The notes below the pieces were generated by a model that saw only the letters and a list, made by a program, of their open reading frames with translations, ran no database searches and had not been told where the DNA came from. Shown piece after piece: positions 1-9,463 of a DNA stretch of 64,000 nucleotides. The translations under genes and the position numbers were made by a program. The stretch is from Paraburkholderia adhaesiva. GTDB lineage: Bacteria; Pseudomonadota; Gammaproteobacteria; Burkholderiales; Burkholderiaceae. The first letter of the stretch is position 1. Every line of letters begins with the position of its first letter. Location of the stretch: positions 372,001 through 436,000 of the forward strand of contig NZ_JAJEJQ010000004.1 of NCBI RefSeq assembly GCF_021390575.1, in the 5' to 3' direction.

Positions 1-2
1 CG

Positions 3-410
3 ACGCTCGACGCGAACCTCTCGGTGCCGTTCGCGCTCGCGGGGCAGTCGTTCCGCTATGTCGGCACGCTGCACGGGCAGTTCACCACCGACGAGCTGAA
101 CTACATCGATGACCTGACCATCGGCAGCCGCTACACCGTGCGCGGCTTCAGCGGTGAAACGATGCTCGCGGCGGAGAAAGGCTTCTACTGGCGCAACGAA
201 CTGCAGTATCCGCTCGGGCAGACGGGGCAGGCGGTCTATGCGGGGCTGGACTACGGTCGTGTATGGGGACCGTCTACTGCGCTGCTGGTGGGAACGCAAC
301 TGGCGGGCGCAGTCGTGGGATTACGCGGGGGTGTACCGACACGCTTTGGCGCGTACAGCTATGAGAGGTTTGGCCGGGATTCGCGAAAAATCCGCCACAT
401 CAAAGTCTAA
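3..410 (+). CDS. TpsB outer-membrane transporter (FhaC/ShlB/HecB family), C-terminal end, partial
   Basis: This is the C-terminal part of a two-partner secretion transporter, the 16-strand outer-membrane barrel that exports a TpsA exoprotein. It enters the window already in frame. The diagnostic family motif VRGF (in RYTVRGFSGETML) is visible, followed by the usual W-R-N-E-L and GLDYGRVWG barrel strands and LAGAVVGLRGG. The reading frame stops straight after HIKV. Family members normally continue for one more amphipathic strand ending in Phe, so this C-terminus looks short by roughly 12-18 residues and lacks the terminal aromatic residue used in barrel assembly. It may therefore be a decayed copy. 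It is unrelated in position to the second transporter at 46731-48437 and must belong to another TPS locus left of the window. The family call is secure; functionality is doubtful. Confidence 0.85.
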   Translation, partial: TLDANLSVPFALAGQSFRYVGTLHGQFTTDELNYIDDLTIGSRYTVRGFSGETMLAAEKGFYWRNELQYPLGQTGQAVYAGLDYGRVWGPSTALLVGTQLAGAVVGLRGGVPTRFGAYSYERFGRDSRKIRHIKV

Positions 411-688
411 CCTACTGATTTAATGTCGAAATTTTGCTTGTCGATAGTCCATCCGCGTCCGCTCTTGCACTGAATCTCGGTGTGCAGATATGCCTTCATC
501 ACAATGCTACGCAGTGGTGTGCAAGTATCGCCGGTGGCTAGCGTGAACAGAATTCTCGCTTCTGTGTCACTTTCCGAGGCGTATACAGGGGTGGCCGTGG
601 TGGCCACCCATACTTCGTGCGTTTTGTTTGAGCAAGCCGACATCGGGATTCCGATCGCGACGATGATCGCTGTAAGAATGTTTCTCAT
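407..688 (-). CDS. Small lipoprotein, probable immunity protein of the adjacent type VI effector
   Basis: This encodes a 93-residue protein starting MRNILTAIIVAIGIPMSACSNK. It has a short hydrophobic signal sequence and a lipobox (MSAC), so it should be a lipoprotein facing the periplasm. The mature part (around residues 20-93) has the pattern PVYAS...ARILFTLATGD..C...L...AYLHTEIQC..GRGWT, which recalls a bacterial SH3-like fold and has two conserved-looking Cys. The start at 688 was chosen over an upstream one because the ATG overlaps the effector stop codon (ATGA), implying translational coupling. A periplasmic lipoprotein directly behind a peptidoglycan-targeting effector is the standard arrangement of type VI immunity genes. 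The immunity role is inferred from context. Confidence 0.7.
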   Translation of the reverse strand: MRNILTAIIVAIGIPMSACSNKTHEVWVATTATPVYASESDTEARILFTLATGDTCTPLRSIVMKAYLHTEIQCKSGRGWTIDKQNFDIKSVG

Positions 689-1251
689 GAGCCGTCTTTG
701 GGGTAGAAGCGCCTCTCCTTCACCCGCTTGGAATGTGATAGACCGACAGCGATGTCTTCTGGGCTGACCATGCCAAAAGCAGACCATCGCGGATCATAGG
801 CAACGATCCCAACCAGATTTAATACGTCAGCCACATTCGATGAGCAACTGTTATCCAGAAGGCTGTATTCGTGCCGTGCTGGATCGCCGTTGGTTACGGC
901 CACGCGGCGCTTCAGTTCGGCTTCAATCTTCTTCTTTTCTTCCGGAGACACGCGGAGGACATAGCCAACAGAATCGCGAAAGCTCTCTTGTACAGCAACA
1001 TACTGGGCATATGTCTTTTTTGAATCGTACCCGTCATGTGCTCGTGAGTACGCTATGCCATCGACAATGATTGCCACGTGACCGAATTGTGATCCCCGGC
1101 TGACCAGTCGCGAATCGCTGACAATCACCTCGACGCTATCTGTCTCCGTTCGAATTTCCTTCGCATCGGAATCGGTTGTTGGCGTGGTGGTTCGAGTCGC
1201 GATCAATCGATATCTCACCCCATCGGGGGAGACGTGAATCTGCTCTGGCAT
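685..1251 (-). CDS. Predicted type VI effector, NlpC/P60-like (papain-fold) peptidase or amidase
   Basis: This is a 188-residue protein without a signal peptide. The central region has GHVAIIVDGIAYSRAHDG (around residues 57-74), and later LLDNSCSSNVADVLNLVGI (around 132-150). A His in a GHxAI strand followed by an N-x-C helix is the signature of circularly permuted NlpC/P60 and papain-like enzymes that cut peptidoglycan peptides. The likely catalytic pair is therefore the His of GHVAI and the Cys of SCSSN. The gene follows a PAAR gene with a 2-nt gap and overlaps the lipoprotein gene by 4 nt, so it lies in an operon with a spike-tip carrier upstream and a likely immunity gene downstream. The specific bond cleaved cannot be told from sequence; a lipid-acting permuted papain fold is an alternative. 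Confidence 0.68.
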   Translation of the reverse strand: MPEQIHVSPDGVRYRLIATRTTTPTTDSDAKEIRTETDSVEVIVSDSRLVSRGSQFGHVAIIVDGIAYSRAHDGYDSKKTYAQYVAVQESFRDSVGYVLRVSPEEKKKIEAELKRRVAVTNGDPARHEYSLLDNSCSSNVADVLNLVGIVAYDPRWSAFGMVSPEDIAVGLSHSKRVKERRFYPKDGS

Positions 1252-1253
1252 GG

Positions 1254-1817
1254 CTATCCTGCAAGGTAAACGTTGACGTTCTCGGCGGAGGCGGTGGAGG
1301 CAAGCAAATGCGTGTGCCCATCATCATCCGTTTCGCCGTACTCGAAAATGCCACTTTTTCGCTGCACCGCATAGGCGGTATGAGTCAGTACTTGCCCGTC
1401 TGCATTGCGCAAGACGAAATGGTCGTCGTACTGACCAATGACAGGAGAAGCGGTACAGGACGCTCCTGCGTCCGTCACGCCATGGCGTGTGGCTGTTGGT
1501 GTCGCCACTCCCATCGTTTCCGCCATGTCATCGCACCACGAATCGCCGGAGAGCGTGGCGACAATTTGCGGGGGCGTTGGACACTTGCAGAGAACGATAT
1601 CGCGATCGGCTGCCGTCTCTCCCATAAAGTCGATGCGCCGGGGGCCGCCGGCCTTCGCTATCACGCCCGTGCTTTTACACGCTTCGCACCAGGCAGTCCC
1701 GCCAATCAGCGCAACCTGGTGCCCCGCGTCGCCTATCGTAAAGACTGGACCACTATAGGGAAGGACTTGCCCACCTGTTTCCAGCTGGTCGCCGACAACG
1801 GCAATTCGACGCATCAT
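1254..1817 (-). CDS. PAAR-domain protein with C-terminal transthyretin-like extension (copy 2)
   Basis: This is a 187-residue PAAR protein. PAAR domains cap the VgrG spike of the type VI secretion system and carry effectors. Residues 1-100 show the PAAR pattern: MRRIAVVGDQLETGG, a central GHQVALIGG turn, AWCEACKSTG, and DIVLCKCPTPPQIVA, with a CxxC pair and a late CKC. After a short linker, residues 130-187 hold a second module (HFVLRNADG...YAVQRKSG.FEYGETDDDGHTHLL...AE.V.VYLAG). It is shared with the upstream PAAR gene and resembles the transthyretin-like adaptor tails found on VgrG and PAAR proteins. Such tails bind cargo, here presumably the effector encoded 2 nt downstream. A second in-frame ATG lies 3 nt later. 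Confidence 0.85.
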   Translation of the reverse strand: MMRRIAVVGDQLETGGQVLPYSGPVFTIGDAGHQVALIGGTAWCEACKSTGVIAKAGGPRRIDFMGETAADRDIVLCKCPTPPQIVATLSGDSWCDDMAETMGVATPTATRHGVTDAGASCTASPVIGQYDDHFVLRNADGQVLTHTAYAVQRKSGIFEYGETDDDGHTHLLASTASAENVNVYLAG

Positions 1818-1827
1818 GTCCTATTCC

Positions 1828-2394
1828 TCACCCTGCAAGAAACACGCGAATGCTTTCCGCGGCAGCGACCGACGAAAGCAGATGTGTATGTCCTTTCTCG
1901 TCTGTTTCGCCGTACTCGAAGTCGCCCGTTTCGCGTTGGACTACGTACGCCGCGTTGGCGATTGACTGCCCGTTCGCATCTCGCAATACAAACCGGTCAT
2001 TGAAGCTCGATTCCTGTGCGGGCACAGCTGGCACCTCCGCAGCCTTGCCCGCTGCCGCACTCGCGTTGCCGCCTGTCTCGATCATCCAGCTACGGCCATA
2101 GCGTGCGATGACGACCGGTCGTTGCGCGCATTTGCACATGACCAGATCGCCGCCCAAGGCCTGCCGAGCGTTCAGCTCGTGGTCGTGCATCCGGTCGGTA
2201 TCCGGCGAGCCAGGCGCGGCGACGATCACGCCAAGGCTCTTGCAGGCGTCGCACCATGCCCGTTGACCCAGGTAGGCTAGATACCTGGTTTGCCCGTCCT
2301 CGCACTCGATTGTGTCGTTCCAGCCCTCAACAACCCGGCTATTGCCGCCACTGCTGAGCGGGTCGTCTTTGACCGCGCTGTAGAAAATTGCCAT
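1828..2394 (-). CDS. PAAR-domain protein with C-terminal transthyretin-like extension (copy 1)
   Basis: This is the first gene of the type VI cargo module and encodes 188 residues from MAIFYSAVKDD. That start is preceded by AAGGGA about 8 nt upstream, which favours it over a longer reading that begins 27 codons earlier. The PAAR part has AWCDACKSLG and DLVMCKCAQRPVVIARYGRSW. The C-terminal 58 residues (RFVLRDANGQSIANAAYVVQ and on to RVFLAG) are clearly paralogous to those of the next gene. Two PAAR genes in tandem before one effector suggest duplication, one copy perhaps serving an effector since lost. The module has no VgrG, Hcp or structural type VI genes in the window, so it is an orphan cargo island depending on a type VI apparatus elsewhere. 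Confidence 0.85.
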   Translation of the reverse strand: MAIFYSAVKDDPLSSGGNSRVVEGWNDTIECEDGQTRYLAYLGQRAWCDACKSLGVIVAAPGSPDTDRMHDHELNARQALGGDLVMCKCAQRPVVIARYGRSWMIETGGNASAAAGKAAEVPAVPAQESSFNDRFVLRDANGQSIANAAYVVQRETGDFEYGETDEKGHTHLLSSVAAAESIRVFLAG

Positions 2395-2572
2395 GCACAC
2401 GTCCCTTGTGTCAGTCGTTGTTGACCGGAAATGCGGCGGATTACGATACCTCATAACGTCGTCTGATACTGTCAAATCTATTTTTCATTCTGTGGTGGTG
2501 GCGACTCAACTTTCCGGCGCGAGATCAATGAATGAGGAGAACGAATCTCGTACGAATAGGATTTATAGCGAT

Positions 2573-2604
2573 ACCCTATCGCTAACCCTTATTATCGATA
2601 GGGT
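2573..2604. repeat. Inverted repeat in the gap between the PAAR module and the recombinase
   Basis: The arms ACCCTATCG (2573-2581) and CGATAGGGT (2596-2604) are perfect, separated by 14 nt, in an AT-rich 297-bp gene-free stretch (2395-2691). A TATAAT hexamer at 2680-2685 lies only 6 nt before the recombinase ATG, so that transcript could be almost leaderless. The repeat could be a recombinase core or accessory site or a weak terminator; the sequence does not decide. Confidence 0.4.
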
Positions 2605-2691
2605 GACGTTTTTTTACAAAACTGTCGTTTTCGGAAACGCACCACACTTGACCTTCACCTGTGGTTTCATCATGTTGCCTATAATCTCCGG

Positions 2692-4369
2692 ATGCCGAAC
2701 GCTCCGTCGCCACCGTCCTTTCCTGATACCGCGTCCCTGTCCGCGCTGCGCGCGTGGTATGCGGGCGTTGGCGCGCGAGAGGCGGTCGAGCGCTATTGTC
2801 CGCAGGCGCTCGAAGGCGACCAGTCGGCGCGCGGCGTGATTGGGCAGATTCGTCGGCAGCTCGCCGGCTTCGCCCTCAGCCGGCATCGCGCAGATCTGGC
2901 CCGGCTGTTCCAGTGTGCAGTGAGCGAACGGACCCGTCATCGCAAGGCCGCGACCCGGGCGCTAGACATCCTGGACGCTTGCGGTCCCGCAACCACAGGT
3001 TAGCGACGCGGTCGATGTCTGGCTACCAGCCCGTGTTGTCACCGTGCTGCATCAGCATGGCATCCGGACGCTGGCCGATCTGACCGTACGCATCCCTCGT
3101 CGCCAACGCTGGTGGCGGGCGATTGCCGGACTCGGCGTGCGCAGCGCACGTCATATTGAAGCCTTCTTTGCCGCGCACCCGGTGCTCACCGAACGCGCCC
3201 GCGCGCTGGTTGTCGTAACGGTACCGGAGCCCGTGGTGCCGTGGGAAAACATTCGCGTGCCACATGACGTCGACGGCTCGCGCGGCGTCTTCCGGGCGCC
3301 TAGGCCCATGTGCGCGCTCAAGGCCGATAACGACTATCAGGCGATCAACGCCTGGCTTGACCGGCACGAAGCTGCCGAAACGCAACGCGCCTATCGCCGG
3401 GAAGCCGAGCGCCTGCTGCTGTGGGCGATTGTCGAGCGTGGTCGCGCGCTGTCTTCGCTCACGAGCGAGGATGCGACCGCTTATCGCGGCTTCCTGCGCC
3501 ATCCCGCACCCCGAGCCAGGTGGGTTGCACCGGCGCGACCGCGAACGTCGTTCGAATGGCGACCGTTCACGGGCGCGCTGTCGCCAGATTCCATCGCCTA
3601 TGCACTGTCGGTTCTGAGTGGGATGTTTCGCTGGCTGATCGAGCAGCACTACGTGCTAGCGAATCCGTTTGCCGGCCTCAGGGTGCGCGGCGCGCAGCGC
3701 AATGGTGAGCTGGACATCTCGCGCGCCTTTACGGCCGGAGAGTGGGAGCTGATCCGCACGATTGCAGATGGTCTCGAATGGTCGTGTGGCTGGGCAGTTC
3801 CCGCCGCACAGCGTCTGCGCTTTCTCCTCGATTTCGGTTACGCGACTGGCCTGCGCGCAGGCGAACTGGTCAGCGTTACACTCGGCGGCATCATGACCGG
3901 CACGCGCGGCGAGCGGTGGCTTCACCTCACCGGTAAGGGGGCGAAGGCCGGCAAGGTGGTGCTGCCGCCGCTCGCACGATTTGCGCTGGACCAATACCTG
4001 ATGCAGCGCGGTCTGCCCGTGAGCCCCGCACGCTGGGCACCGGATACGCCGCTGTTTGGCCATCTCGACGAACCCGGCGGCATCACCACTCCGCCCCTGA
4101 GAGAGGTGCTGCGCAGGTTCTTCCAGACCGCCGCCGACGCAATTCGGGCCGACCACCCGGCACTCGCCGGCAAGCTGCAGCGCGCGACGCCACACTGGCT
4201 GCGGCATACGCACGCAACAAATGCTCTCGCACAGGGCGCCACGCTAACGACTGTGCGTGACAATCTGCGTCACGCGTCGATCACAACGACCTCGATCTAC
4301 CTGGACGACGACGAAGTTCAGCGGACCCGGCAGATCGAGCAGATCTTTGCGCGGCGGCAGCCAACGTGA
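2692..4369 (+). pseudogene. Tyrosine recombinase with DUF3701 N-terminal domain, frameshifted
   Basis: This is a site-specific recombinase of the DUF3701 phage-integrase type common in Burkholderiaceae. The N-terminal part (2692 to about 2980) reads FPDTASLSALRAWYAGV...QSARGVIGQIRRQLAGFA. The frame then shifts near 2980, and the protein continues in another frame from about 2981 (VPQPQVSDAVDVWLP) through HGIRTLADLTVRIPRR. The catalytic domain is intact: GLRAGEL supplies the first Arg, HWLRHTHA the H-x-x-R box, and TTSIYLDDDE the nucleophilic Tyr. Only an indel separates the two parts, so this is a recent single lesion or a sequencing error. The stop overlaps the next gene (GTGA at 4366-4369), showing that recombinase and transposase were one operon. 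Confidence 0.85.
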
Positions 4370-6116
4370 CGACTGTCCACGAGACCATCTATCCGGTGCC
4401 GCCTGCCATCGTCGATCACATCCGGACGTCGATGCGGGCCCGCGCCCTGTCCCGGACGGCGATCGCACGGTATGACGTGTCGGGCACCCGCATCCGTCAC
4501 CAGAAACCGCTGCGCGGCTGGCTTGACATTCGGGCGTTCGATGCGGGTGAGGCGGCTTCGCTTGCTGAGCTCGCGTCGGCCGAAGCCCGGACAAAGATCG
4601 AACTGCCCGACCTCATCAACGTGCTGATCGAGGAACTGGTCCGGCGCCGGTACGAGCTGCCGCCGCTGGCGACGCTGCGGCGCATCGCCACGCAGGCGCG
4701 CAACGATCTCAACGAGGCGATCTATGGGGCGATTACCGGCGCACTCGACGCAGCACTCATCGAACGGATCGACGCGCTTCTCGTCGTCAAGGCCGGCAGG
4801 TCTGGCTGGGACGATCTGAAACAGGAGCCGAAGCGGCCCGCTGCGCGGGCGATCGCCAGCTTCCCAAAACATATCAACGGAATCAGGAAACTGGCGGAAG
4901 GTTTGCCGGCGCCGCCCGCGATCCTGTCTGTCAGCAAGCGGGCCCAACTGGTCACCGAAGCGCGGGCGCTCGACGTTTCGGAACTGCGTTCGCTCAGGAC
5001 CGCGAAGCGTCATGCGCTTGCGGTACTCTTCATTCAGGCGCGGTTGCAGAAGGCGCTTGATGACGTCGCTGAAATCTTCATCAAGGTGGTGCGCAAGCTG
5101 GAGTCCTACGCAAAGGTCCGGCTGTAAAAATACCATCTTGAACACGCCGGTATGCTGGAGGGGCTGGTCGGGCAGTTCCGGGACGTCCTGCAGATTCTTC
5201 AGGACGAGGGCGTACCGGAGCCTAAGCGGTTACCGAAAATCCGCGAAGCGCTCGGCGACCCGGCCGAGGCGCTTGCTCAGTGCAACGAGCACATCGCTTA
5301 TGCCGGGCAGTTCGACCTGCCGTTCATGCTCGTACCGTACCGCACCCAGCGCTCGCTACTGTTCCAGTGCATGGACGTGCTGCCGTTGCAATCGAGCTCG
5401 CAGGATCGTGCGGTGCTGGTCGCGCTCGCGTGGCTGCAAGGTTTCCGGAACGCGCACCGCGAATACCTGCTGCTGACAGAGAACGATCTCGCGAATCTGC
5501 CGCTGGACTGGTTGCCGGAGAAGTGGGAGCGTGCCGTGTTCCCGCACGGCCGGGACAGCCGGATGCTGCACCGCCGGTTCTTCGAATTGGCTGTCTTTAG
5601 CCAGATCATGCGGGAACTGAATTCCGGCGATCTTTACGTCGAAGGTAGCGATCGTTTCGACGATTATCGGGTGCATCAGGTTTCCGACGAGGAATTCCGG
5701 CGTGAGTTGCCGCGCTACTGCGAGATCGTGGGTTTGCCCACAGACGGCAAGAGCTTCGCTAAGGATCTGCGAGACAGGCTGAACGCGGCGCTCGACGAGG
5801 CAGATGCAAACTTCCCAGCAAACGACAGTATCGAGTTCGTCAATGAGGAACTCGTCATTCACAAGCCGGGCAAGGAGCCCGAGCCGCCGAACCGCACGCT
5901 GATCGATCAGGCCATCACGGCATCGATGCCGCAGCTCAGCATCCTGGATCTCCTCAGCGAAACCGAGCAGTGGCTCGATCTGCATAAACTGTTTGGACCG
6001 CTGTCCGGGTTTGACGCGAAAGTCGACGATCCGCGCAAGCGTTTCATCACAACGCTGTTCTGCTACGGCTGCAACCTGGGGCCGAGCCAGACGGCGCGTT
6101 CGGTGAAAGGACTTAG

Positions 6117-7025
6117 AAGCTGTTGCGAAATTAGTTAAGCATTGGCTTGAGTCGTGTCCAGCAAATCAAGGCGCAAGCCAGAGAGAGAAAGGCTTCATGG
6201 ACATGGGCATAACGTTCGTAACGAATCTTCAGGCGTCGAAACGAGTGAAGCCATGCAATCGAGCGCTCGACTGGCCAACGCGTTTTTCCGAGACCACTGC
6301 CATGGGGCGAACCAATCTTTGCGAGCACCGGCATGATGCCGCGTTCTCTCAAACGCTGTCGATGTGGTTCGGAACTGTAGCCCCGGTCGCCCTGAACGAT
6401 TTGCGGTTTATGCAGGGGACGCCCACGCTTGCCTCTAATGTGTGGAATGGCATCGACGAGTGCATCAAGCTGGGTGACGTCATGGCGATTCGCCCCGCTC
6501 AGGATGACCGCGAGCGGGATGCCTTTCGCGTCGACGATGAGGTGGTGTTTGCTGCCGAGCTTGCGCCGGTCCGTGGGATTCGGGCCGGTTTTTTCCCGCC
6601 AGCACCGCGCGAATCGACGAGCTGTCTACAAGTGCTCGTGACAAGTCGATTTCGCCACGACGACGCAGTTCGGCCAGCAGCGTTTCGTGGATGCGTTGCC
6701 AGACTCCTGCTTCTTGCCATGCCACGAGCCGTCGCCAGCAGGCGGTGCCCGAACCACATCCCATCTCCTGCGGGAGCAGATTCCACGCAATGCCGGAGCG
6801 CAGCACGAATACGATGCCCGTCAGCGCGGCACGGTCGGGAGTCGGCTTGCGGCCCGCATACTGGCGATTGCGTGGTGCCCGAGCAGGCAAAAGCGGTTCG
6901 ATAAGTACCCACAATTCGTCGTCGATAAGTTCTTTAGGCATCGCTTCCTGTCAGGCAAAACAAGACAGAAGTTAACACCACGTCGGAAAAGTTAACAGAC
7001 CCAAAACTTAATTTCGCAACAGCTT
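6117..7025 (-). mobile_element. IS5-family insertion sequence (IS427-like), 909 bp, inserted in the Tn3 transposase
   Basis: The ends are inverted repeats of AAGCTGTTGCGAAATTA (left end at 6117, right-end complement finishing at 7025). CTTAG flanks both sides (6112-6116 and 7026-7030), containing a YTAR-type target as used by IS5 elements. Removing the element plus one CTTAG restores the Tn3 reading frame precisely, so insertion postdates the Tn3 gene and the ends are undamaged. Confidence 0.9.
6131..6941 (-). CDS. IS5-family transposase in two overlapping frames
   Basis: This is a DDE transposase. The first frame (from 6941) reads MPKELIDDELWVLIEPLLP (the DUF4096-type N-terminal domain), then LVDSSSIRAVLAGK with the first catalytic Asp. 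At a run of six A residues (GGGAAAAAAC on the minus strand, near 6590) the reading must move to the +1 frame. It then continues TGPNPTDRRKLGSKHHLIVD, QGDRGY (second Asp), and ends GKTRWPVERSIAWLH...RLKPMLN with the catalytic Glu. Expression through frameshifting at A runs is typical of this IS group, so two frames need not mean decay. No other lesion was seen. Confidence 0.82.
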
Positions 7026-8210
7026 CTTAGCCGCAAGCAGGTCGCCTGGCTGAACCTGAAACACGTCACGGAGGAGCGACTCGACAAGGCGAACGTGAAG
7101 GTGATCAACGCGTACAACCAGTTCGCGTTGCCAAAATACTGGGGCAGCGGCAAGCGCGCGTCGGCCGATGGCACCAAGTGGAGCCTATATGAGCAGAACC
7201 TGCTGTCGGAGTATCACGTCCGCTATGGGGGATACGGTGGGATCGGCTACTATCATGTGTCCGACATGTACATCGCGCTGTTCAGTCACTTCATCCCGTG
7301 TGGCGTTCACGAAGCGGTCTACATCCTCGATGGACTGATCCCGAACGGCGCCGACGTCAAGCCCGATACGATCCACGGCGATACGCAAGCGCAAAGCGGT
7401 CCAGTCTTCGGTCTGTCGTACGTGACGGGTATCAACCTGATGCCGCGCATGCGCAACATCAAGGATCTTGTGCTGTACAAGGCGGACAAACGCCGCAAGT
7501 ACAAGCACATCGACAGCCTGTGCCGCTGGACGATAAACTGGGAACTGATCGAACGGCACTATGCCGACATGATGCGCGTTGCGGTGTCGATCAAGGCGGG
7601 CAAGATGACGCCGTCGACGATCCTGCGCCGCCTAGGCTCGGAGAGCACGAAAAACAAGCTCTACTTTGCATTCCGGGAGCTGGGACGCGTGATCCGGACG
7701 CTGTTCCTGCTGAAATATCTCAATGAACCGGAGCTGCGTCGCACGATTCACGCGGCGACCAACAAGAGCGAGCAGTTCAACGACTTCGCACAGTGGCTGA
7801 TGTTCGGTGGCGAAGGCGTGATCGCCGAAAACGTCCGGCACGAGCAGCGTGACCATGCCTCGATTTCGCGTACAGCAGGAATTTTGTTAATTTCCTGTGT
7901 GTACGGAGGATTGCATGTCAGAAAAGTCAGTGCCGAAACGGCAATACACGGACGAATTCAAGGTCGAGGCCGTCAGGCTTGCCGAATCAGTCGGTCAGCA
8001 TGAAGCCGCCCGCCGGCTCGGGGTACCGGTGGCGACATTAGGGAACTGGATGCGGCGTAGCCGCGCCGACGGCGTTGGCGAGGCAAGCGGTCGTGAAGCG
8101 GTCGCGGCACGAGCAACTCGCCCGATTAGTGAGCTGGAAGCGGAGAACAGTCGGCTGCGCAAAGAATTGGCCAGCGCGAAACTCGACATCGAAATTCTCT
8201 CAAAAGCAAC

Positions 8211-9437
8211 GGTAGGTTCAATGAGTCGTTGCAACACCTTCCTATTAGTATCGAATGAGGGAGGGTTGGCGAATGGCACAAATGGGACGGCCTGGGTTGC
8301 CGCCAGAAGGCAAGTCAGAGGTTTGGCGGCGGTGGCGGGCAGGCGAATCGTTTCTTGGTATCGGTAAGGCACTAGGCAAGCCTGCAGGGTCGATTTACGG
8401 CGTGATCCGACTATGCGGAGGGTACACCCCTGCTGCTCGTAAGCGGCCGTTGCGGGCATTGACGTTGAGCGAACGTGAAGATATCTCGCGCGGCATCTCC
8501 GCTGGACTTTCGATTCGAGCGATTGCCCGCGATTTGAGTCGCGCGCCTTCCACGATTTCCCGTGAGATTGCGCGTAACGGCGGAACAGGCCACTATCGAG
8601 CTCTGGAAGCCGAGGAGCGAGCCTCGAAGGCCGCTCTGCGACCCAAACACTGCCTCCTGGAGCAGAATCGGCGCTTGCGCTACGCGGTCGAGCGTAAGCT
8701 TTGCCGCGAATGGTCTCCAGAGCAAGTGAGCGGTTGGCTTAAGAACCGATATGCCGATGACGAGTCGATGCGCGTGTCTCACGAGACGATCTATCGCAGC
8801 CTGTTTGTGCAAGCGCGCGGCGTCCTGAAGAAGGAGCTGCAGTATCACTTGCGGACCCAACGGAAGATGCGTCACTCACGCTTTTCTAGCACGAAGGGCG
8901 CTCGCAACAAGATCGCTGACGCGGTTTCGATTCACGAGCGACCACCTGAAGCAGCTGACCGTGCGGTACCTGGTCATTGGGAAGGAGATCTCGTCAGTGG
9001 CGCCAACAATACTCATGTCGCTACGCTGGTCGAGCGGCGCTCGAGATTCACCATCCTCGTCAAGGTAAAGGGAAAAGACACGGTGAGCGTTGTCGCGGGC
9101 CTCAAGCGCGAGGTTAAACGGCTGCCGCGGCATCTACGCAAGTCGCTCACCTGGGACCGTGGCATGGAGCTAGCGAACCACAAAGACTTCACCATTGCCA
9201 CGGATGTGAAGGTCTACTTCTGCGACCCGCGAAGTCCTTGGCAACGCGGTACCAACGAAAACACGAACCGACTTCTGCGTCAGTACTTGCCTCACGGTAC
9301 GCAACTTGATCAATATTCGCAGGCGGAACTGAACAAAATCGCGGCGCGACTCAATGAAAGGCCCAGAAAGACATTGGGCTTCATGTCTCCGGCCGATAAA
9401 CTACGCGAGGCTGTTGCAGCGACTCATTGAACCTACC
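8211..9437 (+). mobile_element. IS30-family insertion sequence, 1227 bp, complete
   Basis: The ends are near-perfect inverted repeats: GGTAGGTTCAATGAGTCG at 8211 and its complement ending at 9437. They are flanked by a 2-bp AC duplication (8209-8210 and 9438-9439). The element sits inside IS3 OrfA and is the youngest layer of the nest. Confidence 0.92.
8273..9430 (+). CDS. IS30-family transposase, intact
   Basis: This is a 385-residue DDE transposase. The N-terminal part has two HTH regions (GKSEVWRRWRAGESFLGIGKAL, and LSIRAIARDLSRAPSTISREIARNG, the typical IS30 HTH_38-type motif). The catalytic domain has the first Asp in PGHWEGDLVSG, the second in LTWDRGMELA and the Glu in SPWQRGTNENTNRLLRQYLP, an IS30 hallmark. 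It ends NERPRKTLGFMSPADKLREAV. The ATG at 8273 was chosen because GAGGGAGGG lies about 8 nt upstream; an in-frame ATG six codons earlier is less well placed. No frameshift or missing residue was seen, so it can probably still transpose. Confidence 0.92.
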   Translation: MAQMGRPGLPPEGKSEVWRRWRAGESFLGIGKALGKPAGSIYGVIRLCGGYTPAARKRPLRALTLSEREDISRGISAGLSIRAIARDLSRAPSTISREIARNGGTGHYRALEAEERASKAALRPKHCLLEQNRRLRYAVERKLCREWSPEQVSGWLKNRYADDESMRVSHETIYRSLFVQARGVLKKELQYHLRTQRKMRHSRFSSTKGARNKIADAVSIHERPPEAADRAVPGHWEGDLVSGANNTHVATLVERRSRFTILVKVKGKDTVSVVAGLKREVKRLPRHLRKSLTWDRGMELANHKDFTIATDVKVYFCDPRSPWQRGTNENTNRLLRQYLPHGTQLDQYSQAELNKIAARLNERPRKTLGFMSPADKLREAVAATH

Positions 9438-9463
9438 ACGGCGTACTTCGCGAAGGGGTCGCG

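Larger units (their letters stand above)
4366..7852 (+). pseudogene. Tn3-family transposase, nonsense-mutated, split by an IS5 element and 3'-truncated
   Basis: This is a Tn3-superfamily transposase. The N-terminal DUF4158-like DNA-binding region (4366-5124: RYDVSGTRIRHQKPLRGWLDIR...) is closed by an in-frame TAA at 5125-5127. The same frame continues beyond it (KYHLEHAGMLEGLVGQFRDVLQ) to KRFITTLFCYGCNLGPSQTARS. An IS5-type element then interrupts at the CTTAG pentamer 6112-6116. After it the frame resumes exactly (QVAWLNLKHVTEERLDKAN...) with the catalytic core: HGDTQAQSGPVFGLSYVTG, LYKADKRRKYKHID and WLMFGGEGVIAENVRHEQR. About 856 of the expected roughly 990 residues remain. Homology stops near 7852, just before an IS3 element, and the last part of the protein is not found on the other side. 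The element is dead. Confidence 0.88.
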
